Origin: an uncultured Clostridia bacterium
GTDB lineage: Bacteria > Bacillota > Clostridia > UBA1381
Direction of reading: 5' to 3'
Length of the DNA stretch: 11,475 bases
Assembly: GCA_934463455.1 (NCBI GenBank)
Contig: CAKSJU010000073.1
Coordinates: 1 to 11,475, forward strand
Part shown: positions 1-7,017 of the stretch, piece after piece
Numbering within the stretch: the stretch's first letter is position 1
How the letters are laid out: each line of letters opens with the position of its first letter
Program-made: the position numbers and the translations under genes
The notes under the pieces: model-generated
Told to the model about the DNA's origin: nothing
The model's database searches: none
The model's input: the letters and a program-made list of their open reading frames with translations, nothing else

Positions 1-332
1 TAAACCTTTGTATACTTGTCCAAATCGCCGAGATATGCCGTCCATTTCGGCGGCTCTTCTTCAGGCAACGGCAAAAGCACGTCACTGTCGCACAATTCGG
101 TTATAAGCTCGGTAGGCTTATCCGAAGTATTTTCGAGCCAATTCACCCATTCATATGCGCCGAATTTCCCGATTTTTCTTGCAATATTTGTGATTTTAAA
201 TCCGTCGTCAAGCTCATATACTGTTGTGAGCCTGCCGCCCTCTTCCTTTGTACTTACCTTGAAATTCAGTTCATCAATTGTTTTACCGCCGTATAAAAAA
301 CTTATACGTCGATTGTTTTTTAAAAATTCCAT
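1..332 (-). CDS. Probable alpha-galactosidase (GH36-like), N-terminal part, truncated by the window edge
   Basis: About 110 residues read without a stop to the left edge, so the 3' end is missing. The protein begins MEFLKNNRRISFLYGG and contains YEWVNWLENTSDKPTE around residues 62-77. An aromatic, Asn-rich 'EWV-x-(W/F)-ENT-x-DKPT' segment is what I recall from the N-terminal beta-sandwich of clostridial GH36-type alpha-galactosidases. The catalytic barrel is outside the window, so this assignment rests on recall of that segment only. Start choice: the ATG at 332 has GAGG eight bases upstream. An ATG two codons earlier (338) is only two bases from that GAGG and is less likely. There is no signal peptide, so the enzyme should act in the cytoplasm. 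It is the last visible gene of the minus-strand sugar operon and fits the removal of a galactosyl side chain from an imported oligosaccharide. Another GH27/GH36-clan hydrolase is possible. Confidence 0.6.
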   Translation of the reverse strand, partial: MEFLKNNRRISFLYGGKTIDELNFKVSTKEEGGRLTTVYELDDGFKITNIARKIGKFGAYEWVNWLENTSDKPTELITELCDSDVLLPLPEEEPPKWTAYLGDLDKYTKV

Positions 333-365
333 TGTCATAACCTCACTTATTTAAATTTTATTGCG

Positions 366-449
366 TTATATAATATGTTTTTGCTTTACAGTTTCGCCGC
401 CCGCAAATATATCGTCATGTACCCCATCGCCGTAAAATTTATAATTCAT
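366..449 (-). CDS. 27-residue mini-ORF with a beta-helix-entry motif (remnant or small gene)
   Basis: A short ORF starts at ATG 449 behind a very good ribosome binding site (GAGGGG, about seven bases upstream) and stops at 366. Its first residues are MNYKFYGDGVHDD. This matches the 'GDG-x-x-DDT' motif that opens pectate-lyase-3/GH28-type beta-helix proteins; the full-length neighbour upstream has the related GGGDDDTDAIQ. After HDD the resemblance ends and the peptide finishes GGETVKQKHII. It lies between the GH28-like gene and the alpha-galactosidase-like gene, on the same strand. The simplest reading is the 5' stub of a second beta-helix gene lost by deletion, still carrying its translation start. 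A genuine small protein, or a leader coupling translation to the next gene, cannot be excluded. Confidence 0.4.
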   Translation of the reverse strand: MNYKFYGDGVHDDIFAGGETVKQKHII

Positions 450-467
450 ATTCGTCCCCTCAATTTC

Positions 468-1886
468 TTAAAATTGATTTTTTATCTTACTGTCATCATT
501 TGTGATTGTCTTTAATCCCTTTGTGTGAATATTTTCCGATACAAAGTTTTCTATTTCTCCCTTTGGATAAAAATGCAAAAGCTCGCCGTTTTCCTTTTGA
601 TTTTTTATTACAATAACATTTTTTAAAACCATATTATCTATTTTATCGTGAACGGTAATATAGTTCGTATCCTCCGGCTCGCCGTCCTGCTCTGTTATCT
701 CCAATCCGTCTATTATGATATTTTGAATTTTTTGCTCAACCGGCATTTTATATTCCGCAAAGTTTGACGGATGAGTTTCGTAAAACGGAAGACCTATTTC
801 AATAAGCGGTCTCGAATCAACGCTGTTATGATGTCTGATATTTTTCAGCGTCAGCGTTTCAATATTTCCTCCGATTGAGAAAAGTACCGGCGGATGATAG
901 TCATATGTATTTTTCGCTGCCTTAAGGTCAACATTCTCTATGAATATATTACCGAAATTGCCGACCGTTGTATCGACAAACCACGGGTCGATATAAAATC
1001 CGTAGCTTCTGTAAATACCGGTGATATTTCTTATTGTAACCCGGTCAAGTCTGCCGATACCTCTTGTAAGAAGTCTTACCGCCTGCTCTCCGTCATCCAT
1101 CATAATTCCGTCTATCAAAACATCGGTAATTGAAGATTCTTTGTCTCTTTCGTCCGGTCCGACATTTATGACATCATCTCCGACTTTTCCTCCGCAGTTA
1201 AGCACTTTCAAAAACTGTCCGGGTCCCCAGAAATGGAATCCATCCTGATTTCCTCGCGTTCCGTAAGGCAAATCAAGCCATACGTTCTGCACAGTCACAT
1301 TTTTAAAGCAGCCTACCATAAGTGCATATGTCCTGAAATCTCTGATTGTGACATCTCTTACCAAAAGATTTTCCACCCCGTAAAATTCCATACAGATATT
1401 TGACTGTTTAAAAGCGCCCTCTCTATGATTAAAATCCCCTGCGTGATAATATCTGTATTTTGTTCCCTCCGGTGTTTCTTCGGCAATTATATCTTCATGA
1501 TTTTCCATACTGATATCAAGTATAAATCTCGGGTCATCATGATCCTGATTTTGACCGTTATGATGATACGTTCCGCCCAGTATTGATATGTTTTTTGTTT
1601 TTATGCGGCGCAAATCGCTGTTTCCGGTCTTAACAAGCGACCTGTCCATTCCGCTTATCTGATAAAAGCCGCAATCCGATGTCATACATTCTATGGTCGT
1701 GTTGGAATAAAGCTTTATTTCTCTTACCAAAGCAGCTCCGTCCATTATGAGATACACTCCGGTATTCTCATCCTTTGCCATATCAAGCACACCTTGTATT
1801 GCGTCGGTATCATCATCTCCTCCACCGGTATAAACATTACTTGTAAGTTTCGCTATTTCACTTGCATAAATTTTTTTGATTTTCAT
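468..1886 (-). CDS. GH28-like right-handed parallel beta-helix protein (putative polygalacturonase-type hydrolase)
   Basis: This 472-residue protein has no signal peptide. Residues 21-31 (GGGDDDTDAIQ) are the entry motif of the pectate-lyase-3/GH28 superfamily. From about residue 95 to 450 it shows repeated short beta-strand turns of the type 'N-I-x-I-x-G/N-V-T-I-R', typical of a parallel beta-helix. NQDGFHF (213-219) corresponds to the GH28 'NTD' motif and VGDDVINVG (235-243) to the 'DD' motif, which carry the catalytic aspartates of GH28. The usual GHG and RIK motifs are not clearly recognisable. RLLTRGIG (271-278) lies where the downstream substrate-binding loop would be. Hydrolysis of a uronic-acid-containing oligosaccharide is therefore likely, but an epimerase or lyase on the same fold is possible. 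It sits 16 bases downstream of the deacetylase gene with its own AAAGGAGA site, so the two are almost certainly co-transcribed. Cytoplasmic location implies an imported substrate. Confidence 0.8.
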   Translation of the reverse strand: MKIKKIYASEIAKLTSNVYTGGGDDDTDAIQGVLDMAKDENTGVYLIMDGAALVREIKLYSNTTIECMTSDCGFYQISGMDRSLVKTGNSDLRRIKTKNISILGGTYHHNGQNQDHDDPRFILDISMENHEDIIAEETPEGTKYRYYHAGDFNHREGAFKQSNICMEFYGVENLLVRDVTIRDFRTYALMVGCFKNVTVQNVWLDLPYGTRGNQDGFHFWGPGQFLKVLNCGGKVGDDVINVGPDERDKESSITDVLIDGIMMDDGEQAVRLLTRGIGRLDRVTIRNITGIYRSYGFYIDPWFVDTTVGNFGNIFIENVDLKAAKNTYDYHPPVLFSIGGNIETLTLKNIRHHNSVDSRPLIEIGLPFYETHPSNFAEYKMPVEQKIQNIIIDGLEITEQDGEPEDTNYITVHDKIDNMVLKNVIVIKNQKENGELLHFYPKGEIENFVSENIHTKGLKTITNDDSKIKNQF

Positions 1887-1902
1887 ATTATTACTTCTCC
1901 TT

Positions 1903-2751
1903 TTATAATTTTTTTAATTCTCCGCCTTTTATTTCAACAGGCTTGTTATCCGCTCCGATCCATACACTGATTGCGGAGGGGTTATAAACAACCGAGCAAT
2001 CCGCCGAAAACTTAAGATTTCTCAGAGCCGTTACATAATTGTACACTTCAATGTTTGTCGCAAACCAAATATTTTTAATCTCGGCAATATAATCGCAGAA
2101 ATTTATAAGTGCGTCCCATGAGTCTTCAACTTCGTCAAATTCGTAGCTGTGTCCCCAAATATACAATATCGGCATATTCTTCGGTCCCTCGGAATAGTCG
2201 TTAAACGCCTTGGCATATTCAAGCATTAAATCATGCTCCGGTTTCATTCCGTATTTATACGGCTTTAAGCCTCTTAAATGGTGCATCGTGGGGTTCCAAA
2301 GCAAAAAATCCTCCGGAATCGCAAATTTTCCGGTACTTACGGTTGTTCTTGCATATACCACTCCAAGCTTTTTAAGCGTTTCGGCAACCTCCCCGTTAAA
2401 GCTCCCGTTCGGATATGAAAGTCCGTTCACGATATATCCTGCCCAACTTTCAAGCTTTTGACGGTCGTCCATGACTTCATAAATCAAATTTTCCTGCGGA
2501 ATATAAGCAACGGACGGATGAGTCCGTGTGTGAAGGGATACTTCATGCCCTTTGTAAAGCTCTTTTATTTCCTCTGCTTTTACAAATCTTTCATCCGCTC
2601 CGATTCTCCCGGAATTTAAATGAAATGTACATTTCATTTTATGGTCGTTCAGAATTTTAATCATTTTTCTGTCCTGCACCATTCCGTCGTCATAGCTTAA
2701 GGTTACCGCTTTTGTTTTTCCGTTCGGATAATAATTAAACGTAATATCCAT
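1903..2751 (-). CDS. NodB-type polysaccharide deacetylase (carbohydrate esterase 4), cytoplasmic
   Basis: This 282-residue protein is one NodB-homology domain. TLSYDDG (17-23) is motif 1 with the general-base/metal aspartates D21-D22. SLHTRTHP (72-79) is motif 2 with metal ligands H74 and H78. YPNGS (113-117) matches motif 3 and WGHSYEF (199-205) occupies the late active-site motif. CE4 enzymes use a divalent metal held by Asp-His-His to remove acetyl groups from sugars. There is no signal peptide, transmembrane segment or wall-binding domain, unlike the peptidoglycan or chitin deacetylases that act outside the cell. It probably deacetylates an imported oligosaccharide before the next gene's enzyme acts. 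The ATG at 2751 follows TTAGGAGAG. The TAG stop of the permease gene lies inside that ribosome binding site, so translation of the two genes is likely coupled. Confidence 0.88.
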   Translation of the reverse strand: MDITFNYYPNGKTKAVTLSYDDGMVQDRKMIKILNDHKMKCTFHLNSGRIGADERFVKAEEIKELYKGHEVSLHTRTHPSVAYIPQENLIYEVMDDRQKLESWAGYIVNGLSYPNGSFNGEVAETLKKLGVVYARTTVSTGKFAIPEDFLLWNPTMHHLRGLKPYKYGMKPEHDLMLEYAKAFNDYSEGPKNMPILYIWGHSYEFDEVEDSWDALINFCDYIAEIKNIWFATNIEVYNYVTALRNLKFSADCSVVYNPSAISVWIGADNKPVEIKGGELKKL

Positions 2752-2763
2752 AAATACACTCTC

Positions 2764-3618
2764 CTAACCAAGCATACAGATGCAGCCCAGGGAAGCAATT
2801 CCTCCGACTATACCTATAACTTGTCTTTTTGTTATTTTTTCCTTAAAAAGTACAACCGACATGATTATTATAAGAATCATAGGCAGCGCATTGACAAGCG
2901 GGAAGAAAATCTGACTCGGCACAATCCCGGACAATATAAGGTTAAGATAATGATTTGCAAAGGTGCATAATCCGCAAATTACTGCCAAGGCATGATATTT
3001 TGCATTAAATTTAAGTGTCGTACCGAGTTTTTTCGACATTGCAAAAGAATAAACCAGTGAACACATAAAAGCTGCAAGCAGGAATACCGCTGTTTCATCC
3101 TTATGAACAGAGCTTTGATGAACCTTTTGCAGTATTCCTATCATTCCGGTAGTGATAAAGCACAAGCCGCAGAACAAAAGCCATTTTTTGTTTATTTTCC
3201 CACTGCCATTGCCTTTTTCAAGCGACAGATAAATAAAAAACAAAAGGAATATAATTCCTATAAGTTTAATAAGGCTGAATGCTTCCCCGAAGAATATAAA
3301 TCCGGACATTGTCGGAATTATCATTGAAGCGGTAATAATCAATGTGGTCAGGTGCATAGGTCCTTCTCCCAGCGCAATCATTTTATACCCATTGGACATA
3401 GCCGTCATAACTCCGTACAAAATGCCTACCGCAACCGAAAAAAACGACACCTTACCCATAGCCGTTAAAACAATAAAAATTATAACGCAAATTATGTACG
3501 AAACAGCATTAAACAAATAAGTATCGCCCTTTTCTTTGCATGCTCCTTTTCCCAGATAATTATATACTCCGCTTTGAACTACCGCCGCAGAAATAGATGT
3601 TGCCATTAAAAATCCCAT
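2764..3618 (-). CDS. DMT-superfamily (EamA-type) permease, probable sugar transporter of the locus
   Basis: A 284-residue, strongly hydrophobic protein with about ten membrane segments arranged as two similar halves. Each half closes with the EamA signature: FFGEAFSLIKLIGIIFLLFF around 109-128 and LFKEKITKRQVIGIVGGIAS around 257-276. Members of the drug/metabolite transporter superfamily move metabolites, amino acids or sugars; the GlcU and RhaT relatives are proton/sugar symporters. It is the first gene behind a LacI operator and the only transporter visible in the locus, which suggests it imports the substrate, though export of an end product cannot be ruled out. The ATG at 3618 is preceded by AAAGGA eight bases upstream. 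An internal ATG four codons later lacks a comparable site. Confidence 0.85.
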   Translation of the reverse strand: MGFLMATSISAAVVQSGVYNYLGKGACKEKGDTYLFNAVSYIICVIIFIVLTAMGKVSFFSVAVGILYGVMTAMSNGYKMIALGEGPMHLTTLIITASMIIPTMSGFIFFGEAFSLIKLIGIIFLLFFIYLSLEKGNGSGKINKKWLLFCGLCFITTGMIGILQKVHQSSVHKDETAVFLLAAFMCSLVYSFAMSKKLGTTLKFNAKYHALAVICGLCTFANHYLNLILSGIVPSQIFFPLVNALPMILIIIMSVVLFKEKITKRQVIGIVGGIASLGCICMLG

Positions 3619-3637
3619 ATCAATTTCCTTTCATTTG

Positions 3638-3651
3638 TGCAATCGGTTGCA
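3638..3651. promoter_or_regulatory. LacI-family operator O1 (permease operon)
   Basis: TGCAATCGGTTGCA is a near-perfect palindrome of the TGCAANCGNTTGCA type bound by LacI/GalR regulators, with the central CG where the hinge-helix leucines insert. It starts directly after the -10 box of the permease promoter, so a bound repressor would cover the transcription start. An identical copy lies at 4690-4703. Confidence 0.85.
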
Positions 3652-3680
3652 ATTTTAAATTTTTATTCATATAATCTCAA
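3652..3680 (-). promoter_or_regulatory. Sigma-A-type promoter of the permease-led operon
   Basis: On the minus strand, TTGAGA (3680-3675), a 17-base spacer and TAAAAT (3657-3652) stand just upstream of the operator. The -35 box lies inside the last codons of the regulator gene. Spacing and position relative to the operator copy those of the regulator's own promoter, which supports a real regulated promoter in this AT-rich stretch. Confidence 0.7.
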
Positions 3681-4682
3681 ATTACTTTTCATTACAAGCT
3701 GTACGCTTGTATAAATGTTTTTTTGCGGCACTTCGTTGTTAATTATATAATATACAAGCTTTTCGAATGCCGTCTTTGCCTGTGCTTTCGCGTTTTGAAA
3801 TACAGTCGCGGACACAGTATTATCTTTTATATATTCATTAAGCTCTTTATACACGTCAAAAGTGACAATCGGAATGTTTATTCTGTTCGATTTGACATAA
3901 TCGCAAAGCGACAAAGAGATACCGCTTGTTATATATACTCCGTTAATTTCATCTCCCGAAAAAATTTCCGGAAGCTTTTTTTTAAGAATTTCCTCGGAAT
4001 CATTCATATCGACGCACTTTACAATGTTAAGTCCGTTCTCCGCCGCAGATTTCAAAAAAGCTTTTTTTGCATGCCTATGCACCATACTTTCCATAGTTCC
4101 GGTCAAAAGCACTATGTTTTTGTTTTTTGAAAAAAGCAAGCATTTACTCAAAAATTCCGCCGAAATATCCGAAGCCAAGGTCATATCGTATCCTGTCGAA
4201 AACAGATAATCAACGTCTTCGTTTGTATTTTGCATTTGGACAAGATTTTTATTTTTTATTTGTCTCAAAAGCTTTGTATACCTCGCGGAGCTCATGCCGG
4301 AGACTATAATTCCGTCAAACGAGTTGAATTTTTTTACCGCACTTTCCATTACATTATAATCATTGTTTGTTTCTACAAGCTCATATTCGATTTTGTAGTC
4401 CTTTAATTCATGATATGCTTCTTCAATCCCCGTTTTCATATCATTTGTTATCGGTTTAAAATGCGAATTTATTATAACTCCGATTTTTATTATTCGCATG
4501 GAAAGCCTCGAAGCCATTCGGTTTGGCATAAAGTTATATTTTTTTGCGGCTTTTAAAACGCGCTGTCTTTTTTCCTCATTTACTTTGCCGTTCGGATTTA
4601 ACGCTCGGCTCACCATCGACGGCGTCATTCCGAGCTCTTCTGCCAAAGTATATATCGTCACTTTTTTCTCTATTGTTTTCAC
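3663..4682 (-). CDS. LacI/GalR-family transcriptional regulator (probable repressor of this locus)
   Basis: About 339 residues. The N-terminal winged-helix-free HTH of the LacI family is clear: VTIYTLAEELGMTPSMVSRA at residues 8-27, then the hinge helix PNRMASRLS near 53-61. The rest is a periplasmic-binding-protein-like sensor domain (IKIGVIINSHF, FDGIIVSGMSS, INIPIVTFDV). Such proteins bind an operator as dimers or tetramers and release it when a sugar binds. Identical operators occur at its own start and upstream of the permease, so it most likely represses itself and the operon. Start choice is uncertain. A TTG at 4694 opens the reading frame but lies inside the operator, at the expected transcription start. 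I place the start at GTG 4682, although the GGGGG is directly next to it. GTG 4661 and an ATA at 4673 with ideal spacing from AGGGGGTG are alternatives. Confidence 0.88.
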   Translation of the reverse strand: MKTIEKKVTIYTLAEELGMTPSMVSRALNPNGKVNEEKRQRVLKAAKKYNFMPNRMASRLSMRIIKIGVIINSHFKPITNDMKTGIEEAYHELKDYKIEYELVETNNDYNVMESAVKKFNSFDGIIVSGMSSARYTKLLRQIKNKNLVQMQNTNEDVDYLFSTGYDMTLASDISAEFLSKCLLFSKNKNIVLLTGTMESMVHRHAKKAFLKSAAENGLNIVKCVDMNDSEEILKKKLPEIFSGDEINGVYITSGISLSLCDYVKSNRINIPIVTFDVYKELNEYIKDNTVSATVFQNAKAQAKTAFEKLVYYIINNEVPQKNIYTSVQLVMKSNLRLYE

Positions 4683-4689
4683 CCCCTTT

Positions 4690-4703
4690 TGCAATCGGTT
4701 GCA
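4690..4703. promoter_or_regulatory. LacI-family operator O2 (regulator autoregulation)
   Basis: A second exact copy of TGCAATCGGTTGCA. Its first base on the minus strand is also the last T of the regulator's -10 box, so it spans the predicted start of transcription. This is the usual layout for steric repression and indicates that the regulator controls its own synthesis. The two copies are 1052 bases apart, so looping between them is possible if the protein is tetrameric. Confidence 0.87.
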
Positions 4704-4731
4704 TTATATCATATTTGTTATACAAAGTCAA
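4703..4731 (-). promoter_or_regulatory. Sigma-A-type promoter of the LacI-family regulator gene
   Basis: On the minus strand, TTGACT (4731-4726), a 17-base spacer and a perfect TATAAT (4708-4703). Transcription should begin near 4696, giving a leader of only about 14 bases to the GTG at 4682. Confidence 0.82.
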
Positions 4732-4850
4732 CACTTTTTATAAAAAAAATCAAATATCCGTTATTTTTGTTTCGAAAATAAAATTTCGTTTAAAAATAAG
4801 CCGTCTCACAGCATATTTTTCGGCAATATTTGAAAAACATCCGTCTTTTG
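4732..4850. other. AT-rich spacer between the divergent sugar and lysine promoters
   Basis: The 119 bases between the two -35 boxes hold A/T runs and a short CGAAA...TTTCG inverted repeat (about 4773-4788). I see no gene, riboswitch-like leader or terminator here. Any coordination of the two divergent units would have to act through this stretch, but no third operator copy is present. Confidence 0.5.
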
Positions 4851-4879
4851 TTGACATAGTCCGATAAAAATGATAATAT
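4851..4879 (+). promoter_or_regulatory. Sigma-A-type promoter of the asd-dapA-dapB genes
   Basis: TTGACA (4851-4856), a 17-base spacer and TAATAT (4874-4879). The start would be near 4886, leaving a leader of roughly 30 bases before asd. That is too short for a lysine (L-box) riboswitch or a T-box. Confidence 0.8.
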
Positions 4880-4916
4880 TATAGTAAAGTAATCTGATGA
4901 AAGGACGATACAACAA

Positions 4917-5999
4917 ATGAAAGAAAATTATAAAGTAGGAATCATAGGAGCTACGGGAATGGTGGGTCAGCGCTTTATCACGCTGCTTCACAATCACCCG
5001 TGGTATACGATAGAAGTTCTCGCCGCTTCTCCCAGAAGCGCGGGAAAAAAATACTCGGAAGCGGTAGGCAAAAAATGGGCAATGGAAGAAGATATTCCCG
5101 AATCGGTAAAAGATATGGTTGTCATGGACGCTTCGGGAGACATCGAAAAAATTGCGTCAATGGTAGACTTTGTATTCTGTGCCGTTGATATGAAAAAAGA
5201 TGAAATCCGCGCTTTGGAGGAAGCTTATGCAAAAGCCGAATGTCCGGTTATTTCCAACAACTCGGCACATCGACACACTCCCGACGTTCCGATGATAATT
5301 CCGGAAATCAACCCGGAGCATGCCGAAATTATAAACGCACAAAGAAAAAGACTCGGTACAAAAAAGGGTTTTGTTGCGGTTAAGTCGAACTGCTCGCTGC
5401 AAAGCTACGTACCCGCACTGCATCCGCTTATGAAATACGGAATAACAAAATGCCTTGCAACAACCTATCAGGCAATATCCGGAGCGGGAAAAACTTTCGA
5501 AACCTGGCCGGAAATGGTTGACAACATGATTCCGTATATCGGCGGCGAAGAAGAAAAAAGCGAGGTTGAGCCTTTAAAAATCTGGGGAAAAATTTCCGGT
5601 GACAAAATTGTTGACGCCGACTCCCCCGCCATCACAACTCAATGCCTAAGAGTTCCCGTTTCCAACGGTCATATGGCTGCGGTATTCGTAAGCTTTAAAG
5701 ATAAGCCGTCGATTGAAGAAATAAAAAAAGCATGGAAGGATTTTTCCGGCGAGCCGCAAAAACTTTCTCTTCCCCATGCACCAAAGCAGTTCCTTCACTA
5801 TTTCGAAGAAAACGACCGTCCTCAAACCAAATCGGAAAGAAATCTTGAAGGCGGAATGGCAGTCTCAATCGGCAGACTGCGCGAAGATACTCAATACGAT
5901 TATAAATTTGTGTGCCTTTCACACAATACCTTAAGAGGTGCTGCGGGCGGTGCTGTCCTCATGGCAGAGCTTCTGACAGCAAAAGGATATATGGACTGA
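4917..5999 (+). CDS. asd: Aspartate-semialdehyde dehydrogenase, archaeal/fungal-type subfamily
   Basis: NADPH-dependent reduction of aspartyl-4-phosphate to aspartate semialdehyde, the branch point to lysine/diaminopimelate, threonine and methionine. The 360-residue protein opens with a Rossmann nucleotide-binding motif GATGMVGQ (11-18). The catalytic cysteine is C159 in KSNCSLQ, and the catalytic histidine is H252 in VSNGH. The NCSLQ context, the YQAISGAGK segment (184-192) and the insert around EEEKSEVEP are characteristic of the archaeal/fungal type, which is common in Clostridia, rather than the E. coli type. Length is normal for the family. The ATG at 4917 follows AAAGGA, about 11 bases upstream. 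It is the first gene of a three-gene set with dapA and dapB, which carry out the next two steps of the pathway. Confidence 0.95.
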   Translation: MKENYKVGIIGATGMVGQRFITLLHNHPWYTIEVLAASPRSAGKKYSEAVGKKWAMEEDIPESVKDMVVMDASGDIEKIASMVDFVFCAVDMKKDEIRALEEAYAKAECPVISNNSAHRHTPDVPMIIPEINPEHAEIINAQRKRLGTKKGFVAVKSNCSLQSYVPALHPLMKYGITKCLATTYQAISGAGKTFETWPEMVDNMIPYIGGEEEKSEVEPLKIWGKISGDKIVDADSPAITTQCLRVPVSNGHMAAVFVSFKDKPSIEEIKKAWKDFSGEPQKLSLPHAPKQFLHYFEENDRPQTKSERNLEGGMAVSIGRLREDTQYDYKFVCLSHNTLRGAAGGAVLMAELLTAKGYMD

Positions 6000-6053
6000 G
6001 GCATGAAAAATTGAACAAACACAAAGCGCATGAGTTTCAACTCTCTCATGCCT
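5999..6053 (+). other. Two alternative hairpins in the asd-dapA intergenic RNA
   Basis: AGGCATGA (5999-6006, overlapping the last base of the asd stop codon) can pair with TCATGCCT (6046-6053). GCATGAG (6028-6034) can instead pair with CTCATGC (6045-6051). Both use the same 3' arm and so exclude each other. A smaller GAGT-TTCA-ACTC stem sits inside the second. No T run follows, so a simple terminator is unlikely. An RNA processing or stability element, or an attenuation-like switch, would fit. Confidence 0.45.
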
Positions 6054-6087
6054 AAGCAAAATTTAATATTGAAAGGGCGTATGTTAT

Positions 6088-6978
6088 TTGAAAAAAGCAC
6101 CTTTTGTCGGTTCGGCAGTCGCGCTTGTGACCCCGTTCATTGATGATGAAGTCGATTTTGATGCACTTGGTGAATTAATCGACATCCAAATAGCACATAA
6201 GACCGACGCAATAGTTGTTTGCGGAACCACAGGCGAAGCTTCAACAATGCCGAGTGACGAACATATGAAAGTCATAGAATATGCTGTTCAAAAAATCAAC
6301 AAAAGAGTGCCTTTAATAGCCGGAACAGGCTCAAATGATACACACCACGCTTCAAATATGTCCGCTCTTGCCGAAAAAGCAGGTGCGGATGCCATATTAA
6401 GCGTTACGCCTTACTACAATAAATCAAATAAAAACGGTCTCTTTGAGCACTACAAAAAAATAGCAGGCTCAATTTCTCTTCCGATAATACTCTACAATGT
6501 CCCGAGCAGAACCGGTGTTTCAATTGACATCGACACACTCGGAAAGCTTGCCGAAATTGACAATATTGTCGCAATCAAAGAAGCAAGCGGAAGCTTGTCC
6601 TTTGCAGCAAAAACAGCGGCGAATATACCGGAGCTCTGCATATATTCCGGCAACGACGATATTATTACACCCATGCTTTCCATAGGCGCAAAAGGCGTTA
6701 TATCGGTTGCGGCAAATATTTTTCCCGAAGAAATTCATAATATATGCCGATATTTCTTTGACGGAAGCTTTGAACAATCGAAAAAAATTCAGCTTGATTT
6801 GCTGGATGCAATAAATTTGCTTTTTGTTGAAGTAAATCCCGTTCCGATAAAAACTGCAATGCAATACCTGGGGTATCCGGTAGGAAATCTGCGCCTTCCT
6901 TTAGGAAAAATGAGTGATGAAAATTTTGAAAAGATAAAAACCATGCTGGCGAATTATAAGGTGTCTCGTCTGCATTAA
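6088..6978 (+). CDS. dapA: 4-hydroxy-tetrahydrodipicolinate synthase
   Basis: Condenses aspartate semialdehyde (made by the asd product) with pyruvate, the first committed step to diaminopimelate and lysine, in the cytoplasm. The 296-residue protein is a class I aldolase barrel. CGTTGEAST (45-53) is the pyruvate-binding motif with T47-T48. TPYYN (107-111) provides Y110. YNVPSRTG (136-143) provides Y136 and the substrate-binding R141. K164 in IKEASGS is the Schiff-base lysine. All key residues are present and the length is typical. The start is a TTG at 6088, with AAAGGG about 11 bases upstream. An in-frame stop at 6070-6072 rules out an upstream start, and the nearby ATG at 6081 is out of frame and would give only a 20-residue peptide. 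A poor start codon may lower translation relative to asd and dapB. Confidence 0.95.
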   Translation: MKKAPFVGSAVALVTPFIDDEVDFDALGELIDIQIAHKTDAIVVCGTTGEASTMPSDEHMKVIEYAVQKINKRVPLIAGTGSNDTHHASNMSALAEKAGADAILSVTPYYNKSNKNGLFEHYKKIAGSISLPIILYNVPSRTGVSIDIDTLGKLAEIDNIVAIKEASGSLSFAAKTAANIPELCIYSGNDDIITPMLSIGAKGVISVAANIFPEEIHNICRYFFDGSFEQSKKIQLDLLDAINLLFVEVNPVPIKTAMQYLGYPVGNLRLPLGKMSDENFEKIKTMLANYKVSRLH

Positions 6979-7017
6979 AGTTATACACCAAACAACGAAT
7001 AACAAGGAGTTTTTCAA

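Noticed and set aside
16..354. Plus-strand open frame of 112 codons at the left edge
   Set aside because: It is antisense to the alpha-galactosidase-like start, which has a ribosome site and a recognisable protein; the plus-strand translation is Ser-rich with no family resemblance.
4880..4916. Possible lysine riboswitch or T-box in front of asd
   Set aside because: The predicted leader is only about 30 bases and contains no extended structure.
6081..6143. ATG at 6081 as an alternative dapA start
   Set aside because: It is out of frame with dapA and opens only a 20-residue peptide; the in-frame TTG at 6088 is the only possible start.
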